A stretch of DNA of 64,000 bases from Candidatus Nitronauta litoralis. Lineage in GTDB: Bacteria > Nitrospinota > Nitrospinia > Nitrospinales > Nitrospinaceae. This document shows positions 44,613 through 53,216 of the stretch, one piece after another (position 1 is the first letter of the stretch; each line of letters begins with the position of its first letter). Where the stretch lies: the NCBI GenBank assembly GCA_015698285.1, contig CP048685.1:3536060-3600059 (forward strand), given 5' to 3'. Under the pieces are notes generated by a model that saw nothing but the letters and a program-made list of their open reading frames with translations, was not told the origin of the DNA and ran no database searches. A program made the position numbers and the translations under genes.

Positions 44613-45395
44613 ATGAAAAAAAATGCAGAGAAACCTGAGCTGATCAGCGCTAACCAGATTGTCAGCCAAAAGGCCCACAATATCCAGTGGATGTTCAACT
44701 CCATTGCCCACCGTTATGATCTCCTGAATCGATTGCTCAGCGGCGGGATGGATATAAGATGGCGGCGGAAAATGGTCCGAAAGCTGGCACCAGTTGAGGG
44801 AGAATCTATTCTGGATCTGGCCACGGGAACAGCGGATGTAGCTCTCGAAATCCTCCACCAGACCAGGGGCCACCTCAACAGGCTGATCGGCCTGGATTTC
44901 AGCCCAGCTATGCTAGCCCTCGCCAAGGACAAGCTGTCAGCAACAGCCGCCACGCCAACCCAAATTGCTCTGGCAGCGGGTGCAGCGGAGTCCATTCCGA
45001 TATCAGACTCACAATTCGACGGACTCACCGTTGCTTTTGGTGTCCGAAATTATGCAGATCTTGACCGGGGTCTAACTGAAATGGCTCGAGTACTGAAACC
45101 TGGTGGACGGGCGATTATTCTTGAATTTTCCCTGCCCCGCTCCCGTATTCTTTGCTTTGGCTATAAGTTATACTTTAAGAAAATACTTCCATTGCTTGGT
45201 GGCCTGATATCAGGACAACCTGATGCTTATCAATACCTGCCTGACTCGGTAGAAACGTTTCCTGTTAGAAATGCACTAAGGGAGAAACTGCTTGCAGCGG
45301 GGTTCGAGAGCGTGGAATATAAGGACATGAGCCTGGGAATTGTGACCTTGTACCAGGCATTCAAGTCGGAATCAAATCAGCCGTTCAGTCAATAA
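44613..45395 (+). CDS. ubiE: Demethylmenaquinone/2-methoxy-6-polyprenyl-benzoquinol methyltransferase
   Basis: This SAM-dependent C-methyltransferase of quinone synthesis has 260 residues, the typical length. Motifs: MFNSIAHRYDLLNRLLSGGM at the N-terminus, the SAM-binding ILDLATGTADVALEI, IGLDFSPAML, and the UbiE-specific VAFGVRNYADLDRGLTEMAR with LKPGGRAIILEFSLP. Whether it serves menaquinone or ubiquinone is not visible here; Nitrospinota are expected to use menaquinone. It lies 3 bp before the HtrA gene, so the two may be cotranscribed. Confidence 0.95.
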   Translation: MKKNAEKPELISANQIVSQKAHNIQWMFNSIAHRYDLLNRLLSGGMDIRWRRKMVRKLAPVEGESILDLATGTADVALEILHQTRGHLNRLIGLDFSPAMLALAKDKLSATAATPTQIALAAGAAESIPISDSQFDGLTVAFGVRNYADLDRGLTEMARVLKPGGRAIILEFSLPRSRILCFGYKLYFKKILPLLGGLISGQPDAYQYLPDSVETFPVRNALREKLLAAGFESVEYKDMSLGIVTLYQAFKSESNQPFSQ

Positions 45396-45398
45396 ATT

Positions 45399-46544
45399 AT
45401 GAAAAAATTCGTTCTGATCGCATTCTTTTTCCTGATATTTTCCTCGGTGCTGATCAACTATCAGGGTTACCAAATTAAAATTCCGGATATTATCCCCGCT
45501 TCCACCGGTCACCTTGCCACAACAATACCGAAAAACTACAACGATCTGCTTTCATTGCAAAAAGCTTTTATCAGGAACGCGCGGCAACTCAGACCTTCGG
45601 TCATCAGTATCAACAATCTGAAAGAGCTGAAGCGTAGCCCGCATTCCAACCTGAAGCCGGGGGAAAACTTCCTGAACAGGTTCAAGGACTTCCTCGACAA
45701 AACTTTTCGAAAACACTATCAAATGGAGAGCCTCGGGTCAGGAATTCTTCTGACTAATAATGGTTACATCCTGACCAACTATCATGTTGTGGAAGAAACC
45801 GACAAAATTCTTGTGAAGCTTTCTGACGGCGAAGAATACAACGCCAAGATCATCGGTCTCGACCCCAAAACCGACTTGGCGGTACTCAAAATATTTTCTC
45901 TGACCGGCTTTGACCCTGCACCACTTGGACGATCCGATGATTTAAAGGTAGGCGAATGGGTCATGGCCATCGGCAACCCCTATGGACTCGAGGGAACCGT
46001 TACCGTTGGCGTGGTCAGCGGTATTCATCGCAGTGACCTGGGCATCACCACGTTTGAGAACTTCATTCAGACAGACGCTTCGATCAATCCCGGCAACAGC
46101 GGTGGCCCCTTGATCAATCTGGACGGACAGGTCGTGGGTATCAATACAGCCGTCGCAGAAATTGGAGCCGGCGTGGGGTTTGCTATCCCCATTCAAATGG
46201 CAGTGAAGATTGCTGAAGAGATAATTGAGAAGGGGGAAGTCTCTCGCGGTTGGCTGGGTGTTGGTATCCAGGAACTCACACCTGAGCTCGCGGAATCTTT
46301 TCAGGTGGCGATTGATAAGGGAGGCGTTGTCGTCAATAGCGTCGAAACCGGCGCTCCAGCAGACCAGGGCGGCCTCAAGCGCGGCGATATCATTGTCAGC
46401 TATGCAGGAGAGCAAGTATCCGATTTAAAAGAGCTGCAAAGAATGGTGGCAGAATCAAACATTGGGGAAGAAATCCCTGTCCAGATATTACGAAACGGCC
46501 AAGCCCAGCAGAAAAAGATCACGATTGGAAAAATGATTTCTTAA
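45399..46544 (+). CDS. HtrA/DegP-like periplasmic serine protease with one PDZ domain
   Basis: The 381-residue protein has an N-terminal signal anchor (KKFVLIAFFFLIFSSVLI), a trypsin-like domain with the catalytic triad His129 (ILTNYHVVEE), Asp159 (PKTDLAVLKI) and Ser234 (NPGNSGGPLINL), and a single C-terminal PDZ domain (GWLGVGIQELTPELAESF; GAPADQGGLKRGDIIVSYAG). With one PDZ domain and a signal anchor it is closest to the DegS type. It degrades misfolded envelope proteins or starts a stress cascade. It follows ubiE at 3 bp. Confidence 0.95.
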   Translation: MKKFVLIAFFFLIFSSVLINYQGYQIKIPDIIPASTGHLATTIPKNYNDLLSLQKAFIRNARQLRPSVISINNLKELKRSPHSNLKPGENFLNRFKDFLDKTFRKHYQMESLGSGILLTNNGYILTNYHVVEETDKILVKLSDGEEYNAKIIGLDPKTDLAVLKIFSLTGFDPAPLGRSDDLKVGEWVMAIGNPYGLEGTVTVGVVSGIHRSDLGITTFENFIQTDASINPGNSGGPLINLDGQVVGINTAVAEIGAGVGFAIPIQMAVKIAEEIIEKGEVSRGWLGVGIQELTPELAESFQVAIDKGGVVVNSVETGAPADQGGLKRGDIIVSYAGEQVSDLKELQRMVAESNIGEEIPVQILRNGQAQQKKITIGKMIS

Positions 46545-46579
46545 AAAGGTAACCCCCAATTTTCCCAGACAAAAAATGA

Positions 46580-46809
46580 ATGTATTGCCTCCCACCGAAC
46601 GTTTTGATCAATCGGAAACCTGGGCCAGAATACGGAAATTTCCCTCATCGGCTTCCAGACGAGGTCTATGAAAAAATCCTCTACCTCCGCAAAACCTATC
46701 ACAGGGGCCCGCAAAGGAATTGGAAGTTTTCTACCACTGCCATCGGCCTCACGGGGAATTTAGGGGGAAAACCCCCTATGAAATCCTTAAAGAAAAATTG
46801 GCCCGTTGA
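46580..46809 (+). pseudogene. IS481-type transposase relic with internal deletion
   Basis: Two transposase segments are joined. Frame 2 reads LPDEVYEKILYLRKTYHRGP, the helix-turn-helix part of IS481-type transposases. From 46729 in frame 1 it reads FYHCHRPHGEFRGKTPYEIL and ends in a TGA at 46807-46809, the usual end of the integrase domain. Everything between, including the DDE core, is missing, so the element lost several hundred bases and is dead. The switch of frame lies around 46715-46729. Confidence 0.8.
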
Positions 46810-47168
46810 AAAGCTGTGGACTCTCACATATGTTTCATATTGATATTCACGCCAGCGGTTCAATTCTGCTCATCAGCCCCATCATCACAAAGATTTTTTT
46901 GGAATCTTACCCTTTTGTTATTCCACAACCTGATTTTTCCTAACGACAAATACAAATTATTTTTCTAAGTCATATAATTAATTAACGACCACACCTCGCT
47001 GATTCCCCTTCCAGTTTACTAAATAATAATTTGAATGTTGAAATTTTTGCTTGCCGGTTTTTTTCGTTTCTTATTATTCCGCAATGGAACCTTAGTGATA
47101 TAGTTGAAGGATACCTAACCAGCGGACGAGGTATTCCAACAAACAGAAATATATCTTAAATCCACCTG
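46810..47168. other. Intergenic, no gene seen (359 bp)
   Basis: AT-rich stretch between the IS relic and the OmpR-type regulator. It presumably holds the promoter of the two-component operon, but no clear -35/-10 pair, operator or RNA gene could be identified by eye. Confidence 0.5.
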
Positions 47169-47846
47169 ATGAAAATACTTCTTGTAGAAGACGATAAGGT
47201 ATTGAGCCAATTTGTAACCAAGGGACTGCAACAGGAAGGGTTTATCGTGGAAAACGTAAGGACCGGGAATGAAGGTCTGGACCTCGCCACGGAAAGCGTT
47301 TTCGATGTACTTATCATTGACATCATGTTGCCCGGCTTGGATGGAATTGACCTCATCCATCGTCTGCGTACCAAAGGGATAGCCACCCCTGTGCTGGTTC
47401 TTAGCGCCAAGGCCTCTGTGGATGATCGTGTTCGTGGGCTAATGGCAGGCGGGGACGATTACCTTGTCAAACCCTTTGCTTTCGCCGAACTGGTCGCGAG
47501 GATTCAGTCCCTTATGCGTCGGGCGAAGTTAATTCCTGAACCGCAGGAATTAAAAGTGGAAAATTTAATTTTGGATCTCGTCAGACACAAGGCTACCCGC
47601 GATGGGAAACTGCTGGACCTTAAATCCGGAGAATGGGCACTACTGGAATTTCTTGTGCGGAATACGGGAAGGGTTGTATCCAAAACTATGATTATGGAGC
47701 ATGTTTGGGATTTTAATTTTGATCCTCAGACTAATGTTGTGGAATCCCGGATCTGTCGTTTACGGGATAAAGTAGACCGTCCTTTCGAACACAAACTCAT
47801 CCATACGATACGAGGAGCGGGTTACGTACTTGAGGTTCGGGGTTGA
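47169..47846 (+). CDS. OmpR/PhoB-type response regulator
   Basis: The 225-residue regulator has a receiver domain (KILLVEDDK; phosphoacceptor Asp51 in VLIIDIMLPGLDG; LVLSAKASVDDRVRGL; the switch lysine in DDYLVKPFAFAEL) and a C-terminal winged helix (LDLKSGEWALLEFLVRNTGR; TNVVESRICRLRDKVD; IRGAGYVLE). The end overlaps the start of the kinase gene by 4 bases. A possible target site lies behind the kinase gene and again before the PepSY gene. Sequence style is close to CopR/QseB-type regulators. Confidence 0.96.
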   Translation: MKILLVEDDKVLSQFVTKGLQQEGFIVENVRTGNEGLDLATESVFDVLIIDIMLPGLDGIDLIHRLRTKGIATPVLVLSAKASVDDRVRGLMAGGDDYLVKPFAFAELVARIQSLMRRAKLIPEPQELKVENLILDLVRHKATRDGKLLDLKSGEWALLEFLVRNTGRVVSKTMIMEHVWDFNFDPQTNVVESRICRLRDKVDRPFEHKLIHTIRGAGYVLEVRG

Positions 47847-49228
47847 TGGGCAAGACGCTCGTTTTTCGATTGACGCTGTTTTACGGCGTTCTTTTAATTA
47901 TTTTTTCCATCGGAATTTATTTCTGGGCAACACAAAGCACCTCGCAGTTCTACCTGCAAAATGTAGATGACCGCCTTCAAAATGCTTTGATGGAGTTACA
48001 AGAAGAATATGAAGATGAAGACTTGGAGGAACTACGGGAAGAATTTCGGGAAGAAGGTGAAGAACAGGGCCAACTTAAAATGTTCTTCAGGTTGATCACT
48101 CCTGACAAAAGAAACCTGGTGTCATCAAATCTCACCGCCTGGTCCGATTTACCAGCCCCTCAATCTGAATTCGAAAACCTGCAAAGTGGGGAACCCCAAT
48201 GGTCCAGCATTAACCTGCCGAGCCGGGATACCCCCGTCCGGATACTAACAATTAGATTGCCAGACGGTAATATCCTCCAGGCCGGAGTGGACTTGGGGGA
48301 AGGTGGAAAAATGCTGGTTCGCTTTGATTCCGTGCTCCTCGCTTTGTTGCTTTTCATGTTGATTTTCGGAAGTCTGACAGGAGGCTGGGTGTTACACAAT
48401 GCCCTGGGTGGAGTTCGGCGCGTCACGGAAACAGCCCTGCAAATCGGCCAATATAATCTCGAGGCACGGGTCCCGATTGAAAACAAGGCAGAGGAAATTG
48501 ATCAACTGGCGCAGGCGTTCAATTCCATGCTCAATCGAATAGCTTCCTTGATTGAAGAATTAAAGGAAGTTTCGGATAACATTGCACATGACCTCAAACG
48601 TCCAGTAACACGAATTCGGGGAATCGCGGAACATGTTTTGATCCAGCCGGAAACAACAGAAGAGATGAAAGAAGTAACGGGTATTATGATTCATGAATGT
48701 GACCGACTGGTAGGTACCATCAACACTATGCTTGAAATTTCCCGCCTGGAAGCAATCGGGAAAGTGGAATTCATGGAAACCGTGAATCTTTCCGCTTTAT
48801 GCCGGAACGCTGTGGAATTATTTGAACCGGTCGCGGAAGACAAAGGGCTTCGAATAGCGCTGGAGGTACCCGACACCCCCATTCTTTTGAAAGGAAATCC
48901 CACCCAATTGCAACGCGCGCTGGCCAATATAATAGACAACGCGCTGAATTATTCAAATCAGGGGACCATCACCGTGTCCCTCAAATCATCGGATGGGACC
49001 ATTCAGGTTGTTATAGCGGATGAAGGCGTGGGGATTCCGACTGAGATTCAATCTAAAATATTTGAGCGATTTTTCCGTGGTGATTCCAGCCGGTCGGAAC
49101 AAGGTACAGGATTGGGGTTAAGCCTGGTTCATGCCATTGTACTCGCCCATGGCGGCCGGGTAGACCTGGAAAGCCATCCGGGAACAGGAAGCCGGTTTGT
49201 TCTGGTGTTTCCCTCCTCCCCGATTTAA
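47843..49228 (+). CDS. EnvZ/CusS-type sensor histidine kinase with acidic periplasmic loop
   Basis: The 461-residue kinase has a first transmembrane helix (residues 10-29), a periplasmic sensor of about 130 residues, a second helix (residues 163-183), HAMP (about 184-236), HisKA with His249 in VSDNIAHDLKRPVTRIRG, and HATPase_c (ANIIDNALNYS, IADEGVGIPTEI, GTGLGLSLVHAIV). The sensor opens with a strongly acidic stretch at residues 51-73 (QEEYEDEDLEELREEFREEG), a feature seen in sensors that bind cations. It partners the regulator upstream. Its last ~200 bp and the following control region exist as a second, broken copy at 52474-52753. Confidence 0.95.
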   Translation: MMGKTLVFRLTLFYGVLLIIFSIGIYFWATQSTSQFYLQNVDDRLQNALMELQEEYEDEDLEELREEFREEGEEQGQLKMFFRLITPDKRNLVSSNLTAWSDLPAPQSEFENLQSGEPQWSSINLPSRDTPVRILTIRLPDGNILQAGVDLGEGGKMLVRFDSVLLALLLFMLIFGSLTGGWVLHNALGGVRRVTETALQIGQYNLEARVPIENKAEEIDQLAQAFNSMLNRIASLIEELKEVSDNIAHDLKRPVTRIRGIAEHVLIQPETTEEMKEVTGIMIHECDRLVGTINTMLEISRLEAIGKVEFMETVNLSALCRNAVELFEPVAEDKGLRIALEVPDTPILLKGNPTQLQRALANIIDNALNYSNQGTITVSLKSSDGTIQVVIADEGVGIPTEIQSKIFERFFRGDSSRSEQGTGLGLSLVHAIVLAHGGRVDLESHPGTGSRFVLVFPSSPI

Positions 49229-49313
49229 CCCTCTTCGCAACCTTCCCCAAACATTAATTTTTGGTAATGTTTGCGTCATCTTTCCGTAAGGTTTGAAAGG
49301 TAAATTGGATTTA
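49031..49313 (+). repeat. Direct repeat, copy A: kinase tail plus downstream control region
   Basis: This segment covers the last ~198 bp of the kinase gene and ~85 bp after it. Copy B is at 52474-52753 in the same orientation, 3.4 kb away. The non-coding end (49249-49313) differs from copy B at only about 3 positions, whereas the coding part in copy B has frameshifts. Confidence 0.88.
49249..49301 (+). promoter_or_regulatory. Inverted repeat and AAGGT direct repeats behind the kinase gene
   Basis: AAACATTA (49249-49256) and TAATGTTT (49265-49272) form an 8-bp inverted repeat with an 8-base spacer. AAGGT occurs twice 9 bp apart (49288 and 49297), a spacing near one helical turn as used by OmpR-type regulators. 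The same set stands before the PepSY gene. An operator is inferred; the inverted repeat could also be a terminator. Confidence 0.45.
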
Positions 49314-49772
49314 CCCGGTTGACTCATACGATCCATTTACTAATTGATTTTTTAACGTTGATCTTAGCCCAGGTTTAACCCAATCTAAAAATGAAGCGCT
49401 GGCATGATAAATTGGGGAAACACCGAAAGGCAGTAATGCATTTCAAGGAAGTCAAAACATTGGCAAATGGAAATTCAAAATTCCTGAATTCAGAAGTTCT
49501 TAAGTGCCATTTAAAGAAATACTAGAAGCACAAACTCTGCTGAGGGTTCCCATCAATATTTCTGGAAGCAAATATTATTTTTTTTCAAAATTGCGTGCAA
49601 GCCCTCAGGCACACAAAGTTTTCCGGAGTTCAAGAAATTGACATTATCAGACACCCATACAGAATTGGAGAACTATAGTCATAGATGGACAGAAAGGTAA
49701 CACTCCGTTTAAATTCGCATCAAACAGTTATAACTTAAATTTGAAAAATTAATTAACCCTATGAGGGACAAA
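49314..49772. other. Intergenic, no gene seen (~460 bp)
   Basis: No open frame with coding character, RNA gene or mobile-element relic was recognised. The stretch is AT-rich and contains the GAGGG ribosome-binding site (49763-49767) of the next gene at its end. Confidence 0.5.
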
Positions 49773-50303
49773 ATGATGCAGCTTACCCATGTTAAATACG
49801 GGATTCTAATTGCCATGATCGCCATTTTGTTTGGTGGGTCTATGGGACTTTCATTCGGTTGTTGTGAGGATGATGTAAAGGGATTTCTGAAATCCCAAGC
49901 GGAATCGGTTTTTCAGGAAAAGTATGGAGGAGAACAGACTAAAAAAGACAAAGTGGTTAATAAGGCATGGGTCTATATGAAAAGAGCTCACTTACATTCT
50001 CAGACCATGGGGGTAATCGCCATTGCATTTTCCCTGTTGGTTGCCTGGCTCAATTTTCATCCCAAAATTCAACTGGGAGTTTCCCTGCTAAGTGGATTGG
50101 GTAGTTTGGGATATGGGATTTTCTGGCTGTTGGCCGGAGGGCTTGCTCCCGGTATGGGCGGAACCCACTCAGCCAAGGAAGCGGTCGGCTTGATCGCTCA
50201 GTTGTCAGGGGGCGCATTTTTTGTGTCAGGGGTGACTGTTTTTGCAATACTTGCGTATAAAATGTTTGTCAACCGGCAAAAAGAGTCTATCGGAAACTCC
50301 TGA
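49773..50303 (+). CDS. Membrane protein, unknown function
   Basis: The 176-residue protein has about four hydrophobic helices: YGILIAMIAILFGGSMGLSF, VIAIAFSLLVAWLNF, IQLGVSLLSGLGSLGYGIFW and GGAFFVSGVTVFAILAYKMF. A Lys/Glu-rich loop lies between the first two and a CCEDD motif follows the first helix. The ATG at 49773 is preferred over 49761 because GAGGG lies 5 bases before it. No family is recognised. It precedes a glutamate-synthase-like gene and lies between the two copies of the kinase-tail repeat. Confidence 0.75.
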   Translation: MMQLTHVKYGILIAMIAILFGGSMGLSFGCCEDDVKGFLKSQAESVFQEKYGGEQTKKDKVVNKAWVYMKRAHLHSQTMGVIAIAFSLLVAWLNFHPKIQLGVSLLSGLGSLGYGIFWLLAGGLAPGMGGTHSAKEAVGLIAQLSGGAFFVSGVTVFAILAYKMFVNRQKESIGNS

Positions 50304-50726
50304 TGGCTGCAGATTAATATTTCCAGATTAAAAAAGAAAAGGACAAAGATAAAATCGAAAAGGTATTTCCCGAAAAAGTGCTTTATGAGCACGAAGAAGT
50401 GGCGCAATTGTTCTGGTGGATTGCGGGGCAAATTCCTGGTTTCACCTGGATGCCTTCTCCATAAAAATTTGGACCGGCTCGGACTGGCACAGGTGATTTT
50501 GAATTTGATCGACATCTTCCCCTTGGTCAATGCCGGGCATACGGGAGGAGAACGGATTTAAAAGTATGGTGCCGGTATCGCGCAATTGGCTAATGAAATT
50601 CGAGGCCTCATCAAAGCTCGTCAATTCCAAATGGATCGTGAAGAATCGGAGCATTACAAAAATAGTGACCACTAACATGATGTTTGAAAAATGACAATCA
50701 TAACAAGGTAATTAAGGATAATGACG
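50304..50726 (+). other. Possible decayed gene between the membrane protein and the GltB-like gene
   Basis: No intact gene is seen in this 420-bp stretch. Frame pieces read DKIEKVFPEKVLYEHEEVAQ (about 50350-50410) and KYGAGIAQLANEIRGLIKAR (about 50562-50622, ending at a stop near 50675). They have coding-like character but are separated by stops and a frame change, so a broken gene is likely. Family unknown. A minus-strand frame at 50442-50678 is judged a shadow. Confidence 0.35.
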
Positions 50727-52235
50727 ATGAACTACGACTTTATGGAAACTATGGAACATTATCTTTTACAAGGGTTTGTATTTACCATTGGTCTATTGGT
50801 CCTGGCAGTTATTATTTTAATTATCATTGATATAAGTCAGACCAAGGATGCCATTCGCAAAAATTTTCCGGCTTTGGGGAGGTTTCGTTACCTGTTCATC
50901 AAATTGGGGGTGTTTTTCCGTCAGTACTTTTTTGCCATGGACCGAGAAGAAATGCCGTTCAATCGGGCTGAGCGGGAATGGATTAGCAGGGCGGCAAATG
51001 ACTACGACAATACGGTTGCTTTTGGCTCAACCAAAAACCTGAACGCACCGGGGACAGTGATTTTCGTCAATTGTCCGTTTCCCACACTGGATCAGGACTC
51101 TATGGAAATACCGTCGCTCAAGATTGGACCTTATTGCAACCATCCCTACGATGCCCCGTCTATATTCAATATTTCTGGTACGAGCTATGGATCTATTTCA
51201 ATTCCTGCTGTCCAGGCGCTCTCCAAGGGTGCGCGGTTGGCAGGGTGCTGGCTGAATACCGGAGAAGGAGGGCTTACCTCTTATCACCTGGAAGGGGGAT
51301 GCGATATTGTAATGCAAATCGGCACAGCAAAATACGGTGTACGTAATGATCAAGGTGAGCTTTGCGATCGTAAACTCAAAGAAGTTGCGGCTCATGAACA
51401 GGTCAAAATGTTTGAAGTGAAATTGAGTCAGGGCGCAAAACCCGGTAAAGGCGGTATGCTACCGGGTGTCAAAGTGACATCAGAAATTGCCAAAATCCGC
51501 GGTATCCCTGAAGGAAAGGATTCCATTTCCCCAAACCGGCACCCTGAAATTAACAGTGTTGAAACATTGCTGGATATGATTGTTCACATCCGAGATGTTA
51601 CAGGTAAGCCCACTGGTTTTAAGACTGTTATCGGAGGTGATAGCTGGTTGGAAGACATGTGTGAAGAAATTCACAAACGCGGTATTGAAAATGCGCCAGA
51701 CTTTATTACTGTCGATAGTGGCGATGGCGGTACCGGGGCCGCGCCCATGCCACTCATGGATAATGTCGGGCTGGTGATTAAGGAGTCTTTGCCGTTGGTC
51801 TCTGATATTCTTCACAAATATAATCTCCGGAAGCGCATTAGGCTCATTTGTTCGGGCAAGCTGATCACACCTTCGGAAGTAGCATGGGCTATCGCATCTG
51901 GTGCTGATTTCGTAACCTCAGCGCGTGGGTTCATGTTTTCACTGGGCTGCATACAAGCTTTAAACTGCAACAAGAATACCTGCCCGACGGGGATCGCAAC
52001 GCACAACACAAGGCTGCAAAAGGGATTAAATCCTGAAGACAAGGCAGTGAATGTTGCCAATTACTGCAAAAATATTGTTCATGAAGTTGAGACTATTTCT
52101 CACTCCTGCGGTGTCGCCAGACCACGCTTGATGGATCGCAGGCATATTCGCATCGTACAAGTAAACAGTAGGTCCATCCCCATGGACGAGTTGTTCCCGC
52201 GCCCAGATGTTTTGCCAGATTACAAACACAAATAA
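50727..52235 (+). CDS. FMN-binding glutamate-synthase-like protein (GltB2 domain), membrane anchored
   Basis: The 502-residue protein starts with a transmembrane helix (FVFTIGLLVLAVIILIIIDI) and then a Glu_synthase domain: FNISGTSYGSISIPAVQALS, NTGEGGLTSYHLEGGCD, KPGKGGMLPGVKVTSEIA, FITVDSGDGGTGAAPMPLMD and GADFVTSARGFMFSLGC. The [3Fe-4S] cysteine motif is CIQALNCNKNTCPTGIATH. The glutaminase domain of real GltB is absent, so it belongs to the stand-alone FMN-dependent group of uncertain reaction. The start at 50727 has AAGGA at the right spacing; 50721 is also possible. Confidence 0.92.
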   Translation: MNYDFMETMEHYLLQGFVFTIGLLVLAVIILIIIDISQTKDAIRKNFPALGRFRYLFIKLGVFFRQYFFAMDREEMPFNRAEREWISRAANDYDNTVAFGSTKNLNAPGTVIFVNCPFPTLDQDSMEIPSLKIGPYCNHPYDAPSIFNISGTSYGSISIPAVQALSKGARLAGCWLNTGEGGLTSYHLEGGCDIVMQIGTAKYGVRNDQGELCDRKLKEVAAHEQVKMFEVKLSQGAKPGKGGMLPGVKVTSEIAKIRGIPEGKDSISPNRHPEINSVETLLDMIVHIRDVTGKPTGFKTVIGGDSWLEDMCEEIHKRGIENAPDFITVDSGDGGTGAAPMPLMDNVGLVIKESLPLVSDILHKYNLRKRIRLICSGKLITPSEVAWAIASGADFVTSARGFMFSLGCIQALNCNKNTCPTGIATHNTRLQKGLNPEDKAVNVANYCKNIVHEVETISHSCGVARPRLMDRRHIRIVQVNSRSIPMDELFPRPDVLPDYKHK

Positions 52236-52473
52236 GGCTCAATTTAGAAAACACCTTAAATTATTCCCCGTCAGTTAAACCCGGACCAAAATCAGAAAAA
52301 AAATTAAGAGACACTTTTTATTAACCTTTCCAATCCAAAGGAAGGCGTTATGAAGAAGGGGTCGAGTGAAAGAGTTGAAAAAGAGAATCGTCATCGGACG
52401 GGTAAAAAGTGTTCGACTTGGAAAAAGATTCGTGCTCTTGACTGAAAGTATCTTTCCCTTCTGCCGTCGTGAA

Positions 52474-52753
52474 GGGATTTCAACTGAGATTCAATCTAAA
52501 ATATTTGAGCGAATTTTTCGTGGTGATTCCAATCGGTCTGAACAAAACAAGGATTGGGGTTGAGCGTGCTCCATGCCATTCTCCTCCCCATGGCGGGCGT
52601 GTGGACCTGAAAAGCCATCCGGGAACAGGAAGCCGGTTTATCCTGGTGTTTCCCCCTCTCCGTTTTAATCCTCCTTGCGATCTTCCTCAAACATTAAAAT
52701 TTGGTAATGTTTCCGTCATCTTTCCGTAAGGTTTGAAAGGTAAATTGGATTTA
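52474..52753 (+). pseudogene. Direct repeat, copy B: broken copy of the kinase tail plus control region
   Basis: This is a second copy of 49031-49313. The kinase part reads QSKIFERIFRGDSNRSEQ and later DLKSHPGTGSRFILVFP, but frameshifts within AACAAAACAAGGATTGGGG and further on break it. The control region after it is almost unchanged and sits directly before the PepSY gene at 52806. The preceding stretch 52236-52473 holds no gene that could be supported. Confidence 0.85.
52689..52741 (+). promoter_or_regulatory. Conserved inverted repeat and AAGGT repeats before the PepSY gene
   Basis: AAACATTA (52689-52696) and TAATGTTT (52705-52712) keep identical arms to copy A while the spacer differs. 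AAGGT repeats lie at 52728 and 52737. The PepSY start codon is 65 bp further. This looks like the promoter/operator of the PepSY gene, probably under the OmpR-type regulator encoded at 47169. Confidence 0.5.
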
Positions 52754-52805
52754 TCAGGCCGAACAAACCGGCAAATTTTTTGACTATTTTATGGAGGTTA
52801 CAAAA

Positions 52806-53135
52806 ATGAACAGGAAACCAAAGTCAAGCCAGCAATTGTTAACCGCTCTGATGTTTGTGGCACTTTTGGGATTGGGAATCCAGGGCCCCCAAGTCCAGGC
52901 CTCGGAAAATCAGGAAATTCCCTCTAACCTGAATATCAATATGAAACAGGCCATGGACATTGCAAAACAGACAGGCGGCGGAAAGGTTTTGGAAATCGAA
53001 CTGGAGAAGGAGTATGGCCAATGGGTTTATGAAGCGAAACTTCAAATGCCCAATGGCTGGGAAAAAGAAATCCACATCAATGCCCGGAACGGTAAAGTGA
53101 TAAAAGTAGAAATCGAATCAAATGAATATGAATAG
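52806..53135 (+). CDS. PepSY-domain periplasmic protein
   Basis: The 109-residue protein has a signal peptide (QLLTALMFVALLGLGIQGPQ, cleavage near VQA) and one PepSY domain (MKQAMDIAKQTGGGKVLEIE, EYGQWVYEAKLQMPNG, then NARNGKVIKVEIE). The start at 52806 is chosen because ATGGAGG at 52791 is its ribosome-binding site. PepSY proteins near OmpR/CusS-type two-component pairs are common and may modulate envelope proteases or metal response. A clear terminator follows. Confidence 0.88.
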   Translation: MNRKPKSSQQLLTALMFVALLGLGIQGPQVQASENQEIPSNLNINMKQAMDIAKQTGGGKVLEIELEKEYGQWVYEAKLQMPNGWEKEIHINARNGKVIKVEIESNEYE

Positions 53136-53181
53136 AAAGAAGAAAACGATAAAGATTAATTAACACTCACGCCTGCATCAT

Positions 53182-53212
53182 GCCCGGTAGCCACAAGGCA
53201 CCGGGCCTTTTT
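53182..53212 (+). terminator. Rho-independent terminator after the PepSY gene
   Basis: GCCCGGT (53182-53188) pairs with ACCGGGC (53200-53206), extended inside by GCC/GGC with one bulged A and loop ACAA, followed by CTTTTT (53207-53212). It lies 46 bases after the stop codon. Confidence 0.85.
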
Positions 53213-53216
53213 ATAT

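Noticed and set aside
50442-50678. 78-residue minus-strand frame
   Set aside because: The plus strand shows coding-like remnants in the same place; the minus frame has no signal or family match.
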